A stretch of 64,000 nt of DNA from Dehalococcoidales bacterium (GTDB lineage Bacteria; Chloroflexota; Dehalococcoidia; Dehalococcoidales; UBA3254): assembly GCA_016926695.1 (NCBI GenBank), contig JAFGOB010000001.1, forward strand, positions 1-64,000. Reading direction: 5' to 3'. The notes beneath the pieces are model-generated. The model was not told the DNA's origin. It searched no databases and saw only the letters and a program-made list of their open reading frames with translations. The position numbers were made by a program, and so were the translations under genes. Positions 1-7,523 of the stretch are shown here, one piece after another (the stretch's first letter is position 1; every line of letters starts with the position of its first letter).

Positions 1-395
1 ATAAGTAAACGGGAGACCCAAGACCAATAATTACTGAATATCTGTTTTCCAGTTTAAGTGGCTCTCACCTCCGGAAGGATGGTTCCCACAGTTCCGGAAC
101 ATTGGCTCTATACCTACCGGAACTACGGCTCTCTAAGACCGGTGTACGCAATCGCGACCCGCCTGAAATAGAAGCGACAAGTCTGGAAAGATGGAATTCG
201 GACACCAGAGGAACTTGTAGAATTATTGCCCCGAACCTTAACTGCCGGCAAGGTTAGAGTGCTGCCATCGACTCGTTAATAATATGGAAACAATAAATGA
301 GGTGGTCCCCATTGGCTGGACAGGGATCACTCCAAGTTAAGGTGTGATCCTGCTATCCCATTCATACATGTAAGTCTTTGGTTATGGTTCTCGGA
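1..395. other. Gene-free left edge, probable insertion-sequence debris
   Basis: I see no convincing coding region. The stretch contains a short inverted repeat (GGATCAC/GTGATCC around 328-354) and several stop-broken reading frames. Because a possible transposase tail begins at its right edge (396-473), the most likely reading is the non-coding end and flank of a decayed insertion sequence. That is inference; no terminal repeat could be delimited. Confidence 0.3.
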
Positions 396-473
396 TTATA
401 GCATATGTTCTTTAACAACATCAATAGTGTTCGCAGCGTACTCCTCTGCCGGTGTTTTGTACCCCAATGATTG
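396..473 (-). pseudogene. Possible C-terminal tail of an IS3/IS481-like transposase
   Basis: Reading leftward, the last ~25 codons before the TAA at 396-398 encode a peptide with the core LGYKTPAEEYAA. This resembles the C-terminal 'LGYxTPAEVY' signature of integrase-core (DDE) transposases. It abuts the 3' end of the dehydratase gene in a different frame, so only the tail survives and the element was probably truncated by a rearrangement. The match is short and could be coincidental. Confidence 0.3.
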
Positions 474-475
474 CA

Positions 476-1852
476 CTACTTGACCAGTATTGTTTTAAAC
501 AGTTCCAGGTTTCTCCTGTACCGTTCATGATCACAAACTCGAGGGTCAAAGTCGTCCCTTTCTACCATTAATACGGGTATACCCAGTTCTTTTGTGATGG
601 CATCCTTGATCATCAAGGCATCACCGGTAACAGTCCGGCAACCGATATGGAACCGGTTTATTACACCATCAACTTTTAATTTTTTACAACCTTCTACAAT
701 TAAAGCAACCCTTCTTGAAAGGGAGCCGTGCAATGAACCCGTGACATCCGATGCTGCCATCCTCTCGTAGATATCTTCGAGTTCACCCACATCAGGATAA
801 GAGAAACTATGGTCAGTAGCTACTATGTTCATTCCCATTCCCTCTACCATATAGTCAAGTTCCGGGTCAGTGTAGTGCGAGGGGAGTATAGCTACTATTC
901 TCGGGGCTTCTTTTTCTATTATTCCTATCCCTTTATCAACTTTTTCTTGCAGTTCTTCACACAGTGTGTTTAACGCATTGAGTAGCTCAGGGAGAAGCTT
1001 CCTGGTCAGCGGCAAAAATGCCAGACACGGCCAAAATGAGCGGTGGCTGTTTCTCAAAGGTGGGGGATCACTTTCATCAATCAACCTGTTTATTTTTCTC
1101 ATAACGGGTCCTATTTCTTCCCTGATATTTATCGCTTCCTGTAACATACCTTCTGTTACCTCAAATCCCACCACTTCTTCAACTCTATTGCAGAGATTCT
1201 TCATACTCTTCCCAGCTAATTCAATAGCACGTTTTGTCGCTTCAGAATACTCCGGAAGGTCTCTGTCTTGGCAAATTCCAAGGTTATATATGGGTATGTC
1301 ATAGAGCTCGTGGAGCAATTCTATTGTCTTCGGAGATGCTTCACACAGTGAATCCGAAGTAATCAGCAGGTCTGGCTTCGGAACCAAATCCAGAGCAAAT
1401 AGTCCAGCCAGTGTTTTGACATTACCGCAATGAGCTACTTTCCCGGCTTTCAGCCACCTCTCTTCGGCTGCTTCTAATACGGGAACTATTTTGCCGAAGA
1501 CGGAACCTAGTATTAACTGGAGTACCTGAGCAAGGTGTGCCGTATAGATATCTTCGGATTTGGCTGCCAGCGCAGAGCCTAAAATAGCGAAAGTCGGTGC
1601 CATGAATGCATAAATTATCTTTTTCTTGCCTTCCTCCCTTGCCAGCATCAAAGCGGTCAAATCTTTTATAAACAAACGCAGAAGTTTCCTCACGCCTTTC
1701 ATTTCCACGGCATAGTACTTATGAAGCCGTTGTTTACTACGTTCGATGTCCCCGGAAGCTATACCCAGCTTATCGAAAGCCCTCTTTATCCGGGGTAATT
1801 CTGATTCAATTTCTTCGGTTTCAAAACCACACAGTTGTAGCAATTCAATCAT
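476..1852 (-). CDS. 2-hydroxyacyl-CoA dehydratase family subunit (HgdA/FldB-like)
   Basis: Product of 458 aa, one of the two [4Fe-4S]-carrying subunits of a 2-hydroxyacyl-CoA dehydratase (D component) or benzoyl-CoA-reductase-type enzyme. In characterised relatives a separate ATPase injects one electron, which allows alpha-hydroxyl removal from a CoA thioester. Family hallmarks seen are cysteines in the contexts HCGNVKTL, SDSLCEAS and HIGCRTVTGD and the C-terminal signature GIPVLMVERDDFDPR followed by R-rich residues. The unusually long N-terminus (~100 aa, helical and Lys/Glu-rich) precedes the core. The start overlaps the upstream partner gene by 8 bp, so the pair is translationally coupled. 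No activator ATPase is adjacent; the nearest are at 25.9-27.4 kb. The substrate cannot be told from sequence. Confidence 0.85.
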   Translation of the reverse strand: MIELLQLCGFETEEIESELPRIKRAFDKLGIASGDIERSKQRLHKYYAVEMKGVRKLLRLFIKDLTALMLAREEGKKKIIYAFMAPTFAILGSALAAKSEDIYTAHLAQVLQLILGSVFGKIVPVLEAAEERWLKAGKVAHCGNVKTLAGLFALDLVPKPDLLITSDSLCEASPKTIELLHELYDIPIYNLGICQDRDLPEYSEATKRAIELAGKSMKNLCNRVEEVVGFEVTEGMLQEAINIREEIGPVMRKINRLIDESDPPPLRNSHRSFWPCLAFLPLTRKLLPELLNALNTLCEELQEKVDKGIGIIEKEAPRIVAILPSHYTDPELDYMVEGMGMNIVATDHSFSYPDVGELEDIYERMAASDVTGSLHGSLSRRVALIVEGCKKLKVDGVINRFHIGCRTVTGDALMIKDAITKELGIPVLMVERDDFDPRVCDHERYRRNLELFKTILVK

Positions 1853-3017
1853 TGGACATAGCCCTCCCTTTTACTACTTCGATAAATGCTTCTATACGGG
1901 TAGTAAACTGGCCGGAACTTCCCTTGCTATAATCCGTTTCAAGTATAAGCATGGGAATATCGTGCTCCTCCATCTTCCGGGTAAAATAGTACGATTCAGC
2001 ATCGTAAGTCTCACAACACAAAAGCTCATACCAGATAACGCCGGCCACATTGAACTCTCTAACCAGTTCGAGGGCAAAATCGAGCCTTTTCTTTGCCGAA
2101 TTTTTCATAAAGGCGCATGGCAACCTGTCTCTCAGATAACCCTTCGCCAGAGACTGGATTAAGTCCCCTTTGTTTTCGATTTCCTGCCAGTAATATCTTA
2201 TGCCTTCGCATATGTCTTCGATAACGATATTACCCCCTGCCTTTTCAACCAGTTCCAGTACCTGGTAATCGCCGTATGCCACATTGGGTCCGAGCAGGAG
2301 AAGTCTGGGCGCATCCGCAGTATTACCGGACTTGTTCTCTTCTAATTTACTGAAAACGGATTCCAGTACCTCTACCATGAAATCCGGGTCTGCGTAATAA
2401 GAAGCATGGTTGAGCTTTATCAAGTCGGTGCCGTTAATTGGAGACTGAGCCGCCCGGCGGGACAAACTTAGTTTTTTCAGTAACTCCCGCATCCGGTTAT
2501 ACAGTTCGATTGAATTACTGATTCGCGTATTTGTAATCTCATTTCCAGTTAACGATTGCAGCCTTTCGGCAAGCACTCTCAATCTGTTGGTATAGTAGTC
2601 CAGTTCGAACTCTCCGTCATACTGGTGCGGGATTCCTAGTTTGAATATTTCCAAATCACCGTTGTATTCCCATATTTCGGCTACCTTCTTCAAATGCTGA
2701 CAGGTGATGGGTGCTATGAGCATATCAATCATGCTGTAATATGGATTTTCCCCAGACATCATCTCCCCGAGTTGGGCTCTGGCGAAAGGGCAAATGACAT
2801 CTGACACTACCGACAATGCGCTATCGGCAACCTGAAAATTGCCCCCGTGGATCAGGCACACAGGTATCGCACCAGACGCGTAGATTAGTTCTTCCGGAAC
2901 GTAGTTGCCAGGGAAATAGCCAACTAACTTAATGCCATTTTCTTTGGCTTCTTTTAATTGTTCGGGCCTATTCTGCATGTGAGTAACCAGATTCGTTTCC
3001 TGCATTGTATCAACCAA
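1845..3017 (-). CDS. 2-hydroxyacyl-CoA dehydratase family subunit (HgdB/FldC-like)
   Basis: Product of 390 aa, the smaller partner of the preceding dehydratase subunit and the first gene of the leftward pair. The three cysteines expected to hold its [4Fe-4S] cluster sit in ICPFAR, PITCQHLKK and YELLCCETYD, and the terminal segment has the family motif (IPMLILETDYS, then TRIEAF). The N-terminal GYFPGNYVPEELIYASGAIP is also typical. It acts in the cytoplasm as a heterodimer with the 476-1852 product. A truncated MarR-type gene lies 14 bp upstream, so the operon may once have been MarR-controlled. Confidence 0.88.
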   Translation of the reverse strand: MVDTMQETNLVTHMQNRPEQLKEAKENGIKLVGYFPGNYVPEELIYASGAIPVCLIHGGNFQVADSALSVVSDVICPFARAQLGEMMSGENPYYSMIDMLIAPITCQHLKKVAEIWEYNGDLEIFKLGIPHQYDGEFELDYYTNRLRVLAERLQSLTGNEITNTRISNSIELYNRMRELLKKLSLSRRAAQSPINGTDLIKLNHASYYADPDFMVEVLESVFSKLEENKSGNTADAPRLLLLGPNVAYGDYQVLELVEKAGGNIVIEDICEGIRYYWQEIENKGDLIQSLAKGYLRDRLPCAFMKNSAKKRLDFALELVREFNVAGVIWYELLCCETYDAESYYFTRKMEEHDIPMLILETDYSKGSSGQFTTRIEAFIEVVKGRAMSND

Positions 3018-3031
3018 TCCTTCTCAAATAA

Positions 3032-3286
3032 TTAGGTACTTTTTGATTTAAGTTTATTCGGTAATTTGAGTCCTAAATGTTTTAACGCTTTGTCGTGCAA
3101 TTTCGAAAGAAGAAAACGCAATTCCGTCTGTTCGTCCGAACTTAGTATCGACACGATAGATTTGATTGACTCCCGTCTGGAGGACTTGCGGTATAGCTCA
3201 AGACCTTTTTCGGTCAGTTCGATACGTACCATATTTTTTCTGTCCAAGTCTTTTACTTTTCTTTCAAATCCAAGGTTCTTTTTCAA
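3032..3286 (-). pseudogene. Truncated MarR-family regulator (C-terminal part only)
   Basis: The 84 codons from the TTG at 3284-3286 encode the end of a MarR-type winged helix (the wing DLDRKNMVRIELTEKGLELY) and the C-terminal dimerisation helices. The DNA-recognition helix and N-terminal dimer helix, normally ~70 residues, are missing, and an in-frame TAA lies five codons upstream of the TTG. A possible ribosome site (AAGGTGG) precedes it. I read this as a gene beheaded by the rearrangement that also brought in the IS5-like fragment. A small dimer-only protein is a weaker alternative. Confidence 0.6.
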
Positions 3287-3414
3287 GAATTTCCCACCTT
3301 ATAATTAAGTAATGTGAAGAAAATATTCTTTTTCGGAGATAAGATAAATCAGTCTTGACAAACATTTGGAAATTTGCCTAGCATGCAGCCTACATAATAT
3401 CTAAAACGATTATT

Positions 3415-3436
3415 GTATATGTACGATATCATATAC
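3415..3436. promoter_or_regulatory. AT-rich dyad, candidate operator
   Basis: An inverted repeat with 7-bp arms, GTATATG and CATATAC, separated by 8 bp. It lies about 30 bp downstream of a modest rightward promoter (TTGACA 3355-3360, 18-bp spacer, TAGCAT 3379-3384) in the 325-bp gap between the MarR remnant and the IS5 remnant, which otherwise holds nothing recognisable. The base composition resembles the CATATATG operators at 13.9, 18.3 and 58.3 kb, but the spacing is not identical, so membership of the same regulon is uncertain. Confidence 0.35.
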
Positions 3437-3574
3437 TTTAAGTAATTGCAAGATCAACCGTCGCAGAGACTATAACCAGGGCCTTAAAACTAGGCAATAG
3501 ATAGTAAACCTGAAAGGTAAACTCTATTACAATCATTCTTGTTTCGAAAAAAACTTTACTTACGGTAAAAGTGC

Positions 3575-3602
3575 TTGACAAGGTTAAAAAGATAGGTATA
3601 AG
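3575..3602 (+). promoter_or_regulatory. Sigma70-type promoter reading into the IS5 remnant
   Basis: TTGACA at 3575-3580, a 16-bp spacer and TATAAG at 3597-3602, ten bases before the first ATG of the transposase fragment. Both hexamers are near consensus. The spacing to the ATG leaves no room for a conventional leader with a good ribosome-binding site, so this may be a chance or IS-derived promoter. Confidence 0.4.
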
Positions 3603-3611
3603 TTAAGTTTA

Positions 3612-3854
3612 ATGGCGGTGGTAGATGGAAAAGGCAACCCGATAGGGTTATTGGTAGCCAGTTACTACCCATTTGAAATAAAGTTGACCGAGCCAACTCT
3701 CGCGACGGTTCGAGTATCTCAACCAAATCGTAAATCTAAGAGCAGGCCAAAGGAGTTGGTAGCAGATAAAGAAGATGGCAGCCAACCGTTTCGACAAAGG
3801 CTACCTGAAAGAGGCATAAACCCTAAACCTTTTAAGTCTGAATATGTCCGCTAA
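3612..3854 (+). pseudogene. IS5-family transposase fragment
   Basis: Eighty codons match the middle of an IS5/IS427-type DDE transposase: a VVDGKGNPIGL strand around the first catalytic region, a KLTEPTLATVRV segment, a basic linker and a KELVADKEDGSQPFRQRLPERGI segment. The last corresponds to the usual LxADKxYDSxxxRxxLxxRGI, with the conserved Ala-Tyr replaced by Glu-Asp. The N-terminal DNA-binding part and the C-terminal catalytic Glu region are absent, so it is inactive. Neither terminal inverted repeat could be found. Confidence 0.7.
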
Positions 3855-3870
3855 AATTGGGCAGGATGGT

Positions 3871-5307
3871 TCATTTCCCCAGGTATTTCAGAATATTTCT
3901 GGCTGCTATGCGCCCGGAGTTCGTAGCAAAAGCTGAGGCAGTTCCTGAGCCCGCCTGTATGGGATAGCTATCACCGTACAGGCCGCCTGCATCGAGACCG
4001 CCAGCGTACAATCCCGGTATGGCATTGTCTTTATTATCGATAACTTCCATCTTTTCATTTATTTTGATACCACCGTTGGTACCCAGGCACACTGTGTGGG
4101 CTTTGACAGCATAATATTTAGGTCCTACCAATGGATACAGGTATTGCAGATCCTTAGCAAAGAGGTCATCATGACCTTTAGCACAGAATAAGTTATATTC
4201 TTCGATAGTAGAACGTAATGTATCAGGCATGACTTTCATTTTATTGGCTAGATCCTCAATGGAATCTCCCTCCATAATTTCTTCTGGTTTGCTTTGCAGC
4301 ATTACTTGAAGAAATTCGTAAAAACCCACTGGTTTGCTGCCTGGCGGGTTCTCTATTCCCACGTTCTTTATGATGCCTTTTGCATGCACCCGCTTGATGA
4401 TGGAATCATCGAAAACGCTAAAATTGTATCCTTCCCTGTAGCGGGCGCTCACGTTGCCCTTTGATGAATCATAAAAGGTTATGCTCTCGTCGCAAAAGCG
4501 CCTTCCCCGAGGATCCACCCAGAGGTCCGGCTGGTTCACGACAAAATCTAATGGATTTTTAGGGGTGAAATTAGTGAAGCGGTTTATTTCCAACCCACTG
4601 ATATTTTCCTTTGCAGCCCCTACCTCAAATGCCATCCTGATACCGTCTCCCATCTTACCCACACTTCCTACCGGAAACAGGTCGACATCCAAGTCAAAGC
4701 CCATGTATTTCTTTATCCACTCCCGGTTATTGATATACCCGCCTGTGGCTATCATTACAGCCTTTGATCTGACCGATATCTCTGTATCATCTTTTTCCGC
4801 AATCACTCCAAAAATCCTGCCATCTTGTTTGAGGATTTTTTTTACTGAATTAGACGCAAAAATCTCAACTCCCTTTTCCTTGGAGCGTACGACGAGTGCC
4901 CTGATCAAAGCCTCACCTTTTCCCTTGACTACATGATATGTCCGGGGCACATTGGGCATGTTAATCGTCACTTCGGTAAATTCCACTCCCTGATCCAATA
5001 GCCATCTAATAGTGTTGGCAGACTCGTTGACAAAAGCTCTCACCAGCCGAGCATTGGCCTTCCAATGGCTGTATTCCATAAAGTTCTTAAAGGCTTCGTC
5101 TCTACTATAGGTTATGTATTTCTTTTTCTGCATATCGCTTTCTACGGCAAATGTACCCTCGCAGAAATTAGAAGTTCCCCCCAAGGCAGTTTGCTTCTCA
5201 AAAACGATGACATTAGCGCCACCTTCTGCTGCTGTCAGGGCTGCGCTTAAACCCGTTGCACCGCTGCCTATCACTATCAGGTCTACTTCTTTATGTGACT
5301 GGATCAT
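3871..5307 (-). CDS. FAD-dependent oxidoreductase, fumarate-reductase/ketosteroid-dehydrogenase type
   Basis: Product of 478 aa of the FAD_binding_2 (FrdA-like) family, which covers fumarate, urocanate and acrylate reductases and 3-ketosteroid dehydrogenases. Visible features are the N-terminal Rossmann motif VIGSGATGLSAALTAAEGG (residues ~11-29), the GGTSNFCEG segment, the ATGGY strand near residue 190 and the C-terminal flavin-capping region GGLDAGGLYGDSYPIQAGSG. It has no N-terminal FMN or haem domain and no signal peptide, so it is a soluble single-domain flavoprotein needing an outside electron partner. The ferredoxin at 7075-7296 is a candidate. It is the last gene of the leftward cluster and has a strong ribosome site (TAGGAGAAC). 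Substrate unknown; reduction or desaturation of a C-C bond next to a carbonyl is likely. Confidence 0.82.
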   Translation of the reverse strand: MIQSHKEVDLIVIGSGATGLSAALTAAEGGANVIVFEKQTALGGTSNFCEGTFAVESDMQKKKYITYSRDEAFKNFMEYSHWKANARLVRAFVNESANTIRWLLDQGVEFTEVTINMPNVPRTYHVVKGKGEALIRALVVRSKEKGVEIFASNSVKKILKQDGRIFGVIAEKDDTEISVRSKAVMIATGGYINNREWIKKYMGFDLDVDLFPVGSVGKMGDGIRMAFEVGAAKENISGLEINRFTNFTPKNPLDFVVNQPDLWVDPRGRRFCDESITFYDSSKGNVSARYREGYNFSVFDDSIIKRVHAKGIIKNVGIENPPGSKPVGFYEFLQVMLQSKPEEIMEGDSIEDLANKMKVMPDTLRSTIEEYNLFCAKGHDDLFAKDLQYLYPLVGPKYYAVKAHTVCLGTNGGIKINEKMEVIDNKDNAIPGLYAGGLDAGGLYGDSYPIQAGSGTASAFATNSGRIAARNILKYLGK

Positions 5308-5358
5308 GTTGTTCTCCTATTATTTGAAAGGATAAATTAAAAAATCTTTGATAAAATA

Positions 5359-7026
5359 TTACTGTATCTCCCAGGGTTGCCTATTAGGATATCTTTTATC
5401 ATAAGGCAGAGACAAATCGGGCCACCATTTCTCAGGAACAGGCTCTTTCCATAGACTTATCCGACCATTATCAGCGCGTATTTTTATCCAGGCTAGCCAG
5501 TTAGGATCATCTCTTTGTGGAAAATCTTCCCTGAAGTTCAAGCCCCGGCTCTCAGTTCTTAAGAGACAGGTCTTGAGCACTATTTCAGCGCCCAGAATCA
5601 TGTTTTTCGTCTCGTGGACCAAACGTAATTCGTGACTATCCCGGGCAAATAATTTAGGGGCATAGTGCTCCTTGAAAAATTCAACATTGGTTAGCGCCGC
5701 TTGCAGACGGTCACCATGTTTGATAATGAGAACGTAATAAGGCGCCAAAGTATTTAAAAGCATCTGTGTTACCCACCTGGGGCTAAAGCCTTTTTTACGT
5801 TCCAGAGGCTCATACAGAATACTCTTTTTCCTGGTCAAATCTTCCTCATCTATTACAGTTTTGCCAGATTGCAAGGCATATTCGGCGGCGCCCCGTCCGG
5901 CGCGGGCACCAGTCACTCCTCCGGGCACCAGCCCTCCCCAGAATGCTGCCAGATGACCGCAAGTGTCGCCTGCCACATAAAGTCCGGGCAAAGTGGTGGC
6001 ACATTTTGTGTTTACCGGCCAGACACTGGCTCCGAGTACAGTACCGGTATTGCATCCGGATAACAAATATTTTCCACGATTGTGAGGGTCAAAGCCTACT
6101 CGCTCACTTTCCATAGCATCTGACCTCAGCTGCCGTTTCCACATTCGCTCTACATCTTCAGATGTAGCATTGGTAAGGTCATGATAGATTGGTCCCTGAC
6201 CTTGGTGGAATGAGACGTCCAGTCCGATGCCACTTTCATAGCCGTGCGCCAGTTTAACACCCTCGGCATCCGTATAACAGCGATAAACGGAGCGCGCAGC
6301 TCTAGCTCCTCGCCAGGAAGGGTACTCCGCCGAACCCGCCTGAGCGCTAAAAGTATCTCTCCCTATTAGTTCAGCACCTGCTCGGTAAGCTATCGCCTGT
6401 CCATCTCCAGTTAAGTAATGGTTATCCGAGCCGGGCTGTTTCAAAGTCCAGCCACCTGTGCTGGCAACTACAGCTTTGGCTTTGAAGATATAATAGTCTA
6501 AACCCCCGACCGGAAAACCGATTGCTCCAACGACTTTCCCGTCATGTATCAGCAAATCAGTAATCGTGATTTTATCTATGATTCTAACACCAGTTTTTAA
6601 TGCCTGTTTCCTGAGTGGGGGAGCCACACCTCTTCTAACAATGCGCGCCTGAACAAATGGCGGATAGATGGTATAAAACCTACCTTCTTTGCCTTCTTCT
6701 ATGGGAAATTCAACCCCCCAGGCATCCAGATCCTGATAAATTCCCCAGGACTCTCTCATCACAATCTCAGTCCATTCGCGGTTGTTGAGATATTCACTCT
6801 CTTCGTTGATTCTCTTCAGAGTAGCTTCAAAGTCACTGCCTAGTTCAGGATTGTAGACCGTGAAGTTCATGCCCGCATTCATAGTACAGCCGGATTTACC
6901 CACATAAGATTTATCCACCAGGGTGACATCCAATCCCTGCTCTCTGGCTTTGATAGCGGCAAAACACCCGGCAATACCTCCCCCAATCACCAAGATATCC
7001 GTTTCCACTATATTCTCTACTGGCAT
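5359..7026 (-). CDS. FAD-binding fumarate-reductase/AprA-like flavoprotein
   Basis: Product of 555 aa with an N-terminal FAD fold (ILVIGGGIAGCFAAIKAREQG), a TMNAGMNF segment following the flavin site, a glycine-rich GLYVAGDTCGH near residue 350 and a C-terminal helical domain ending in a Trp/Pro-rich tail. The organisation is that of the FrdA/SdhA/AprA flavoprotein superfamily. The tail and the tight pairing with a two-cluster ferredoxin gene immediately upstream (48-bp gap) favour the adenylylsulfate-reductase alpha-like branch, which works with a small ferredoxin beta subunit. I see no evidence that it is a true APS reductase, since no ATP sulfurylase or dsr genes are present. More likely it is a redox flavoprotein of the catabolic cluster. 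Ribosome site AAAGGAG precedes the ATG. Confidence 0.75.
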   Translation of the reverse strand: MPVENIVETDILVIGGGIAGCFAAIKAREQGLDVTLVDKSYVGKSGCTMNAGMNFTVYNPELGSDFEATLKRINEESEYLNNREWTEIVMRESWGIYQDLDAWGVEFPIEEGKEGRFYTIYPPFVQARIVRRGVAPPLRKQALKTGVRIIDKITITDLLIHDGKVVGAIGFPVGGLDYYIFKAKAVVASTGGWTLKQPGSDNHYLTGDGQAIAYRAGAELIGRDTFSAQAGSAEYPSWRGARAARSVYRCYTDAEGVKLAHGYESGIGLDVSFHQGQGPIYHDLTNATSEDVERMWKRQLRSDAMESERVGFDPHNRGKYLLSGCNTGTVLGASVWPVNTKCATTLPGLYVAGDTCGHLAAFWGGLVPGGVTGARAGRGAAEYALQSGKTVIDEEDLTRKKSILYEPLERKKGFSPRWVTQMLLNTLAPYYVLIIKHGDRLQAALTNVEFFKEHYAPKLFARDSHELRLVHETKNMILGAEIVLKTCLLRTESRGLNFREDFPQRDDPNWLAWIKIRADNGRISLWKEPVPEKWWPDLSLPYDKRYPNRQPWEIQ

Positions 7027-7074
7027 GAATCTTTCTCCTTTAATAGATATAGGAAGAGCAATTGTGAATATTAA

Positions 7075-7296
7075 CTACCTCCAGCCTACCATCAGGGGTT
7101 CTGACCTCCATGGTGAGACATATATCGCTTTTTTAGGGCAATCCAGTTCACAGTATGCGCAGCACATACATTCCTCAGGATACTTGATAATTGCTTTGCG
7201 GTTATCTTTATCTATTCTGATTACATCCATTGGGCAGCTGTTGATACAAACTCCACAGCCATTGCATAATTCAGAGTCAATTTTCTCAATGGTCAT
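7075..7296 (-). CDS. 2x[4Fe-4S] ferredoxin, electron partner of the adjacent flavoprotein
   Basis: I start this at the ATG at 7294-7296, preceded by GGGAGG; a longer frame to 7392 lacks a ribosome site. The 73-aa product has two classical cluster motifs, CNGCGVCINSCP and CMCCAYCELDCP, which would bind two [4Fe-4S] clusters. It ends in a short tryptophan-containing tail. Gene order (ferredoxin then FAD protein, same strand, 48 bp apart) mirrors AprB-AprA-type pairs and suggests a stable two-subunit complex in the cytoplasm. Confidence 0.85.
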   Translation of the reverse strand: MTIEKIDSELCNGCGVCINSCPMDVIRIDKDNRKAIIKYPEECMCCAYCELDCPKKAIYVSPWRSEPLMVGWR

Positions 7297-7477
7297 TAAT
7301 ATACCTCCCAAGAATATGCCATTTGGTTTTGGCTGTAAATAGGAATATCCAATCTTTGAATTAAAGCATACCTCAGAATTAATAAAATCCAAACAATTAC
7401 TTTGGTTTTACTAACACCATACTACGAAGGCACTTAACGCTATTAAATTAATGAACGTCAAATGTCTTCAGATCAGA

Positions 7478-7506
7478 AGAGGGGTTGGCTTCCAGCCAAC
7501 CCCTCT
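7478..7506 (-). terminator. Strong hairpin behind the solute-binding protein gene
   Basis: A perfect 13-bp stem (AGAGGGGTTGGCT with its complement) closed by a 3-base loop lies 17 bp after the stop codon of the solute-binding protein gene. No T-run follows on either strand. It may therefore act as an mRNA 3'-end stabiliser or partial attenuator that raises binding-protein mRNA relative to downstream genes, rather than as a strict intrinsic terminator. A similarly placed hairpin follows the solute-binding remnant at 13.7 kb. Confidence 0.65.
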
Positions 7507-7523
7507 CTACATGTGTGCAGATT

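Noticed and set aside
5359..7296. Dissimilatory APS reductase (AprAB) as a firm call
   Set aside because: The flavoprotein-ferredoxin pairing is AprAB-like, but no ATP sulfurylase, Dsr or Qmo genes accompany it and the context is catabolic, so only the superfamily is claimed.
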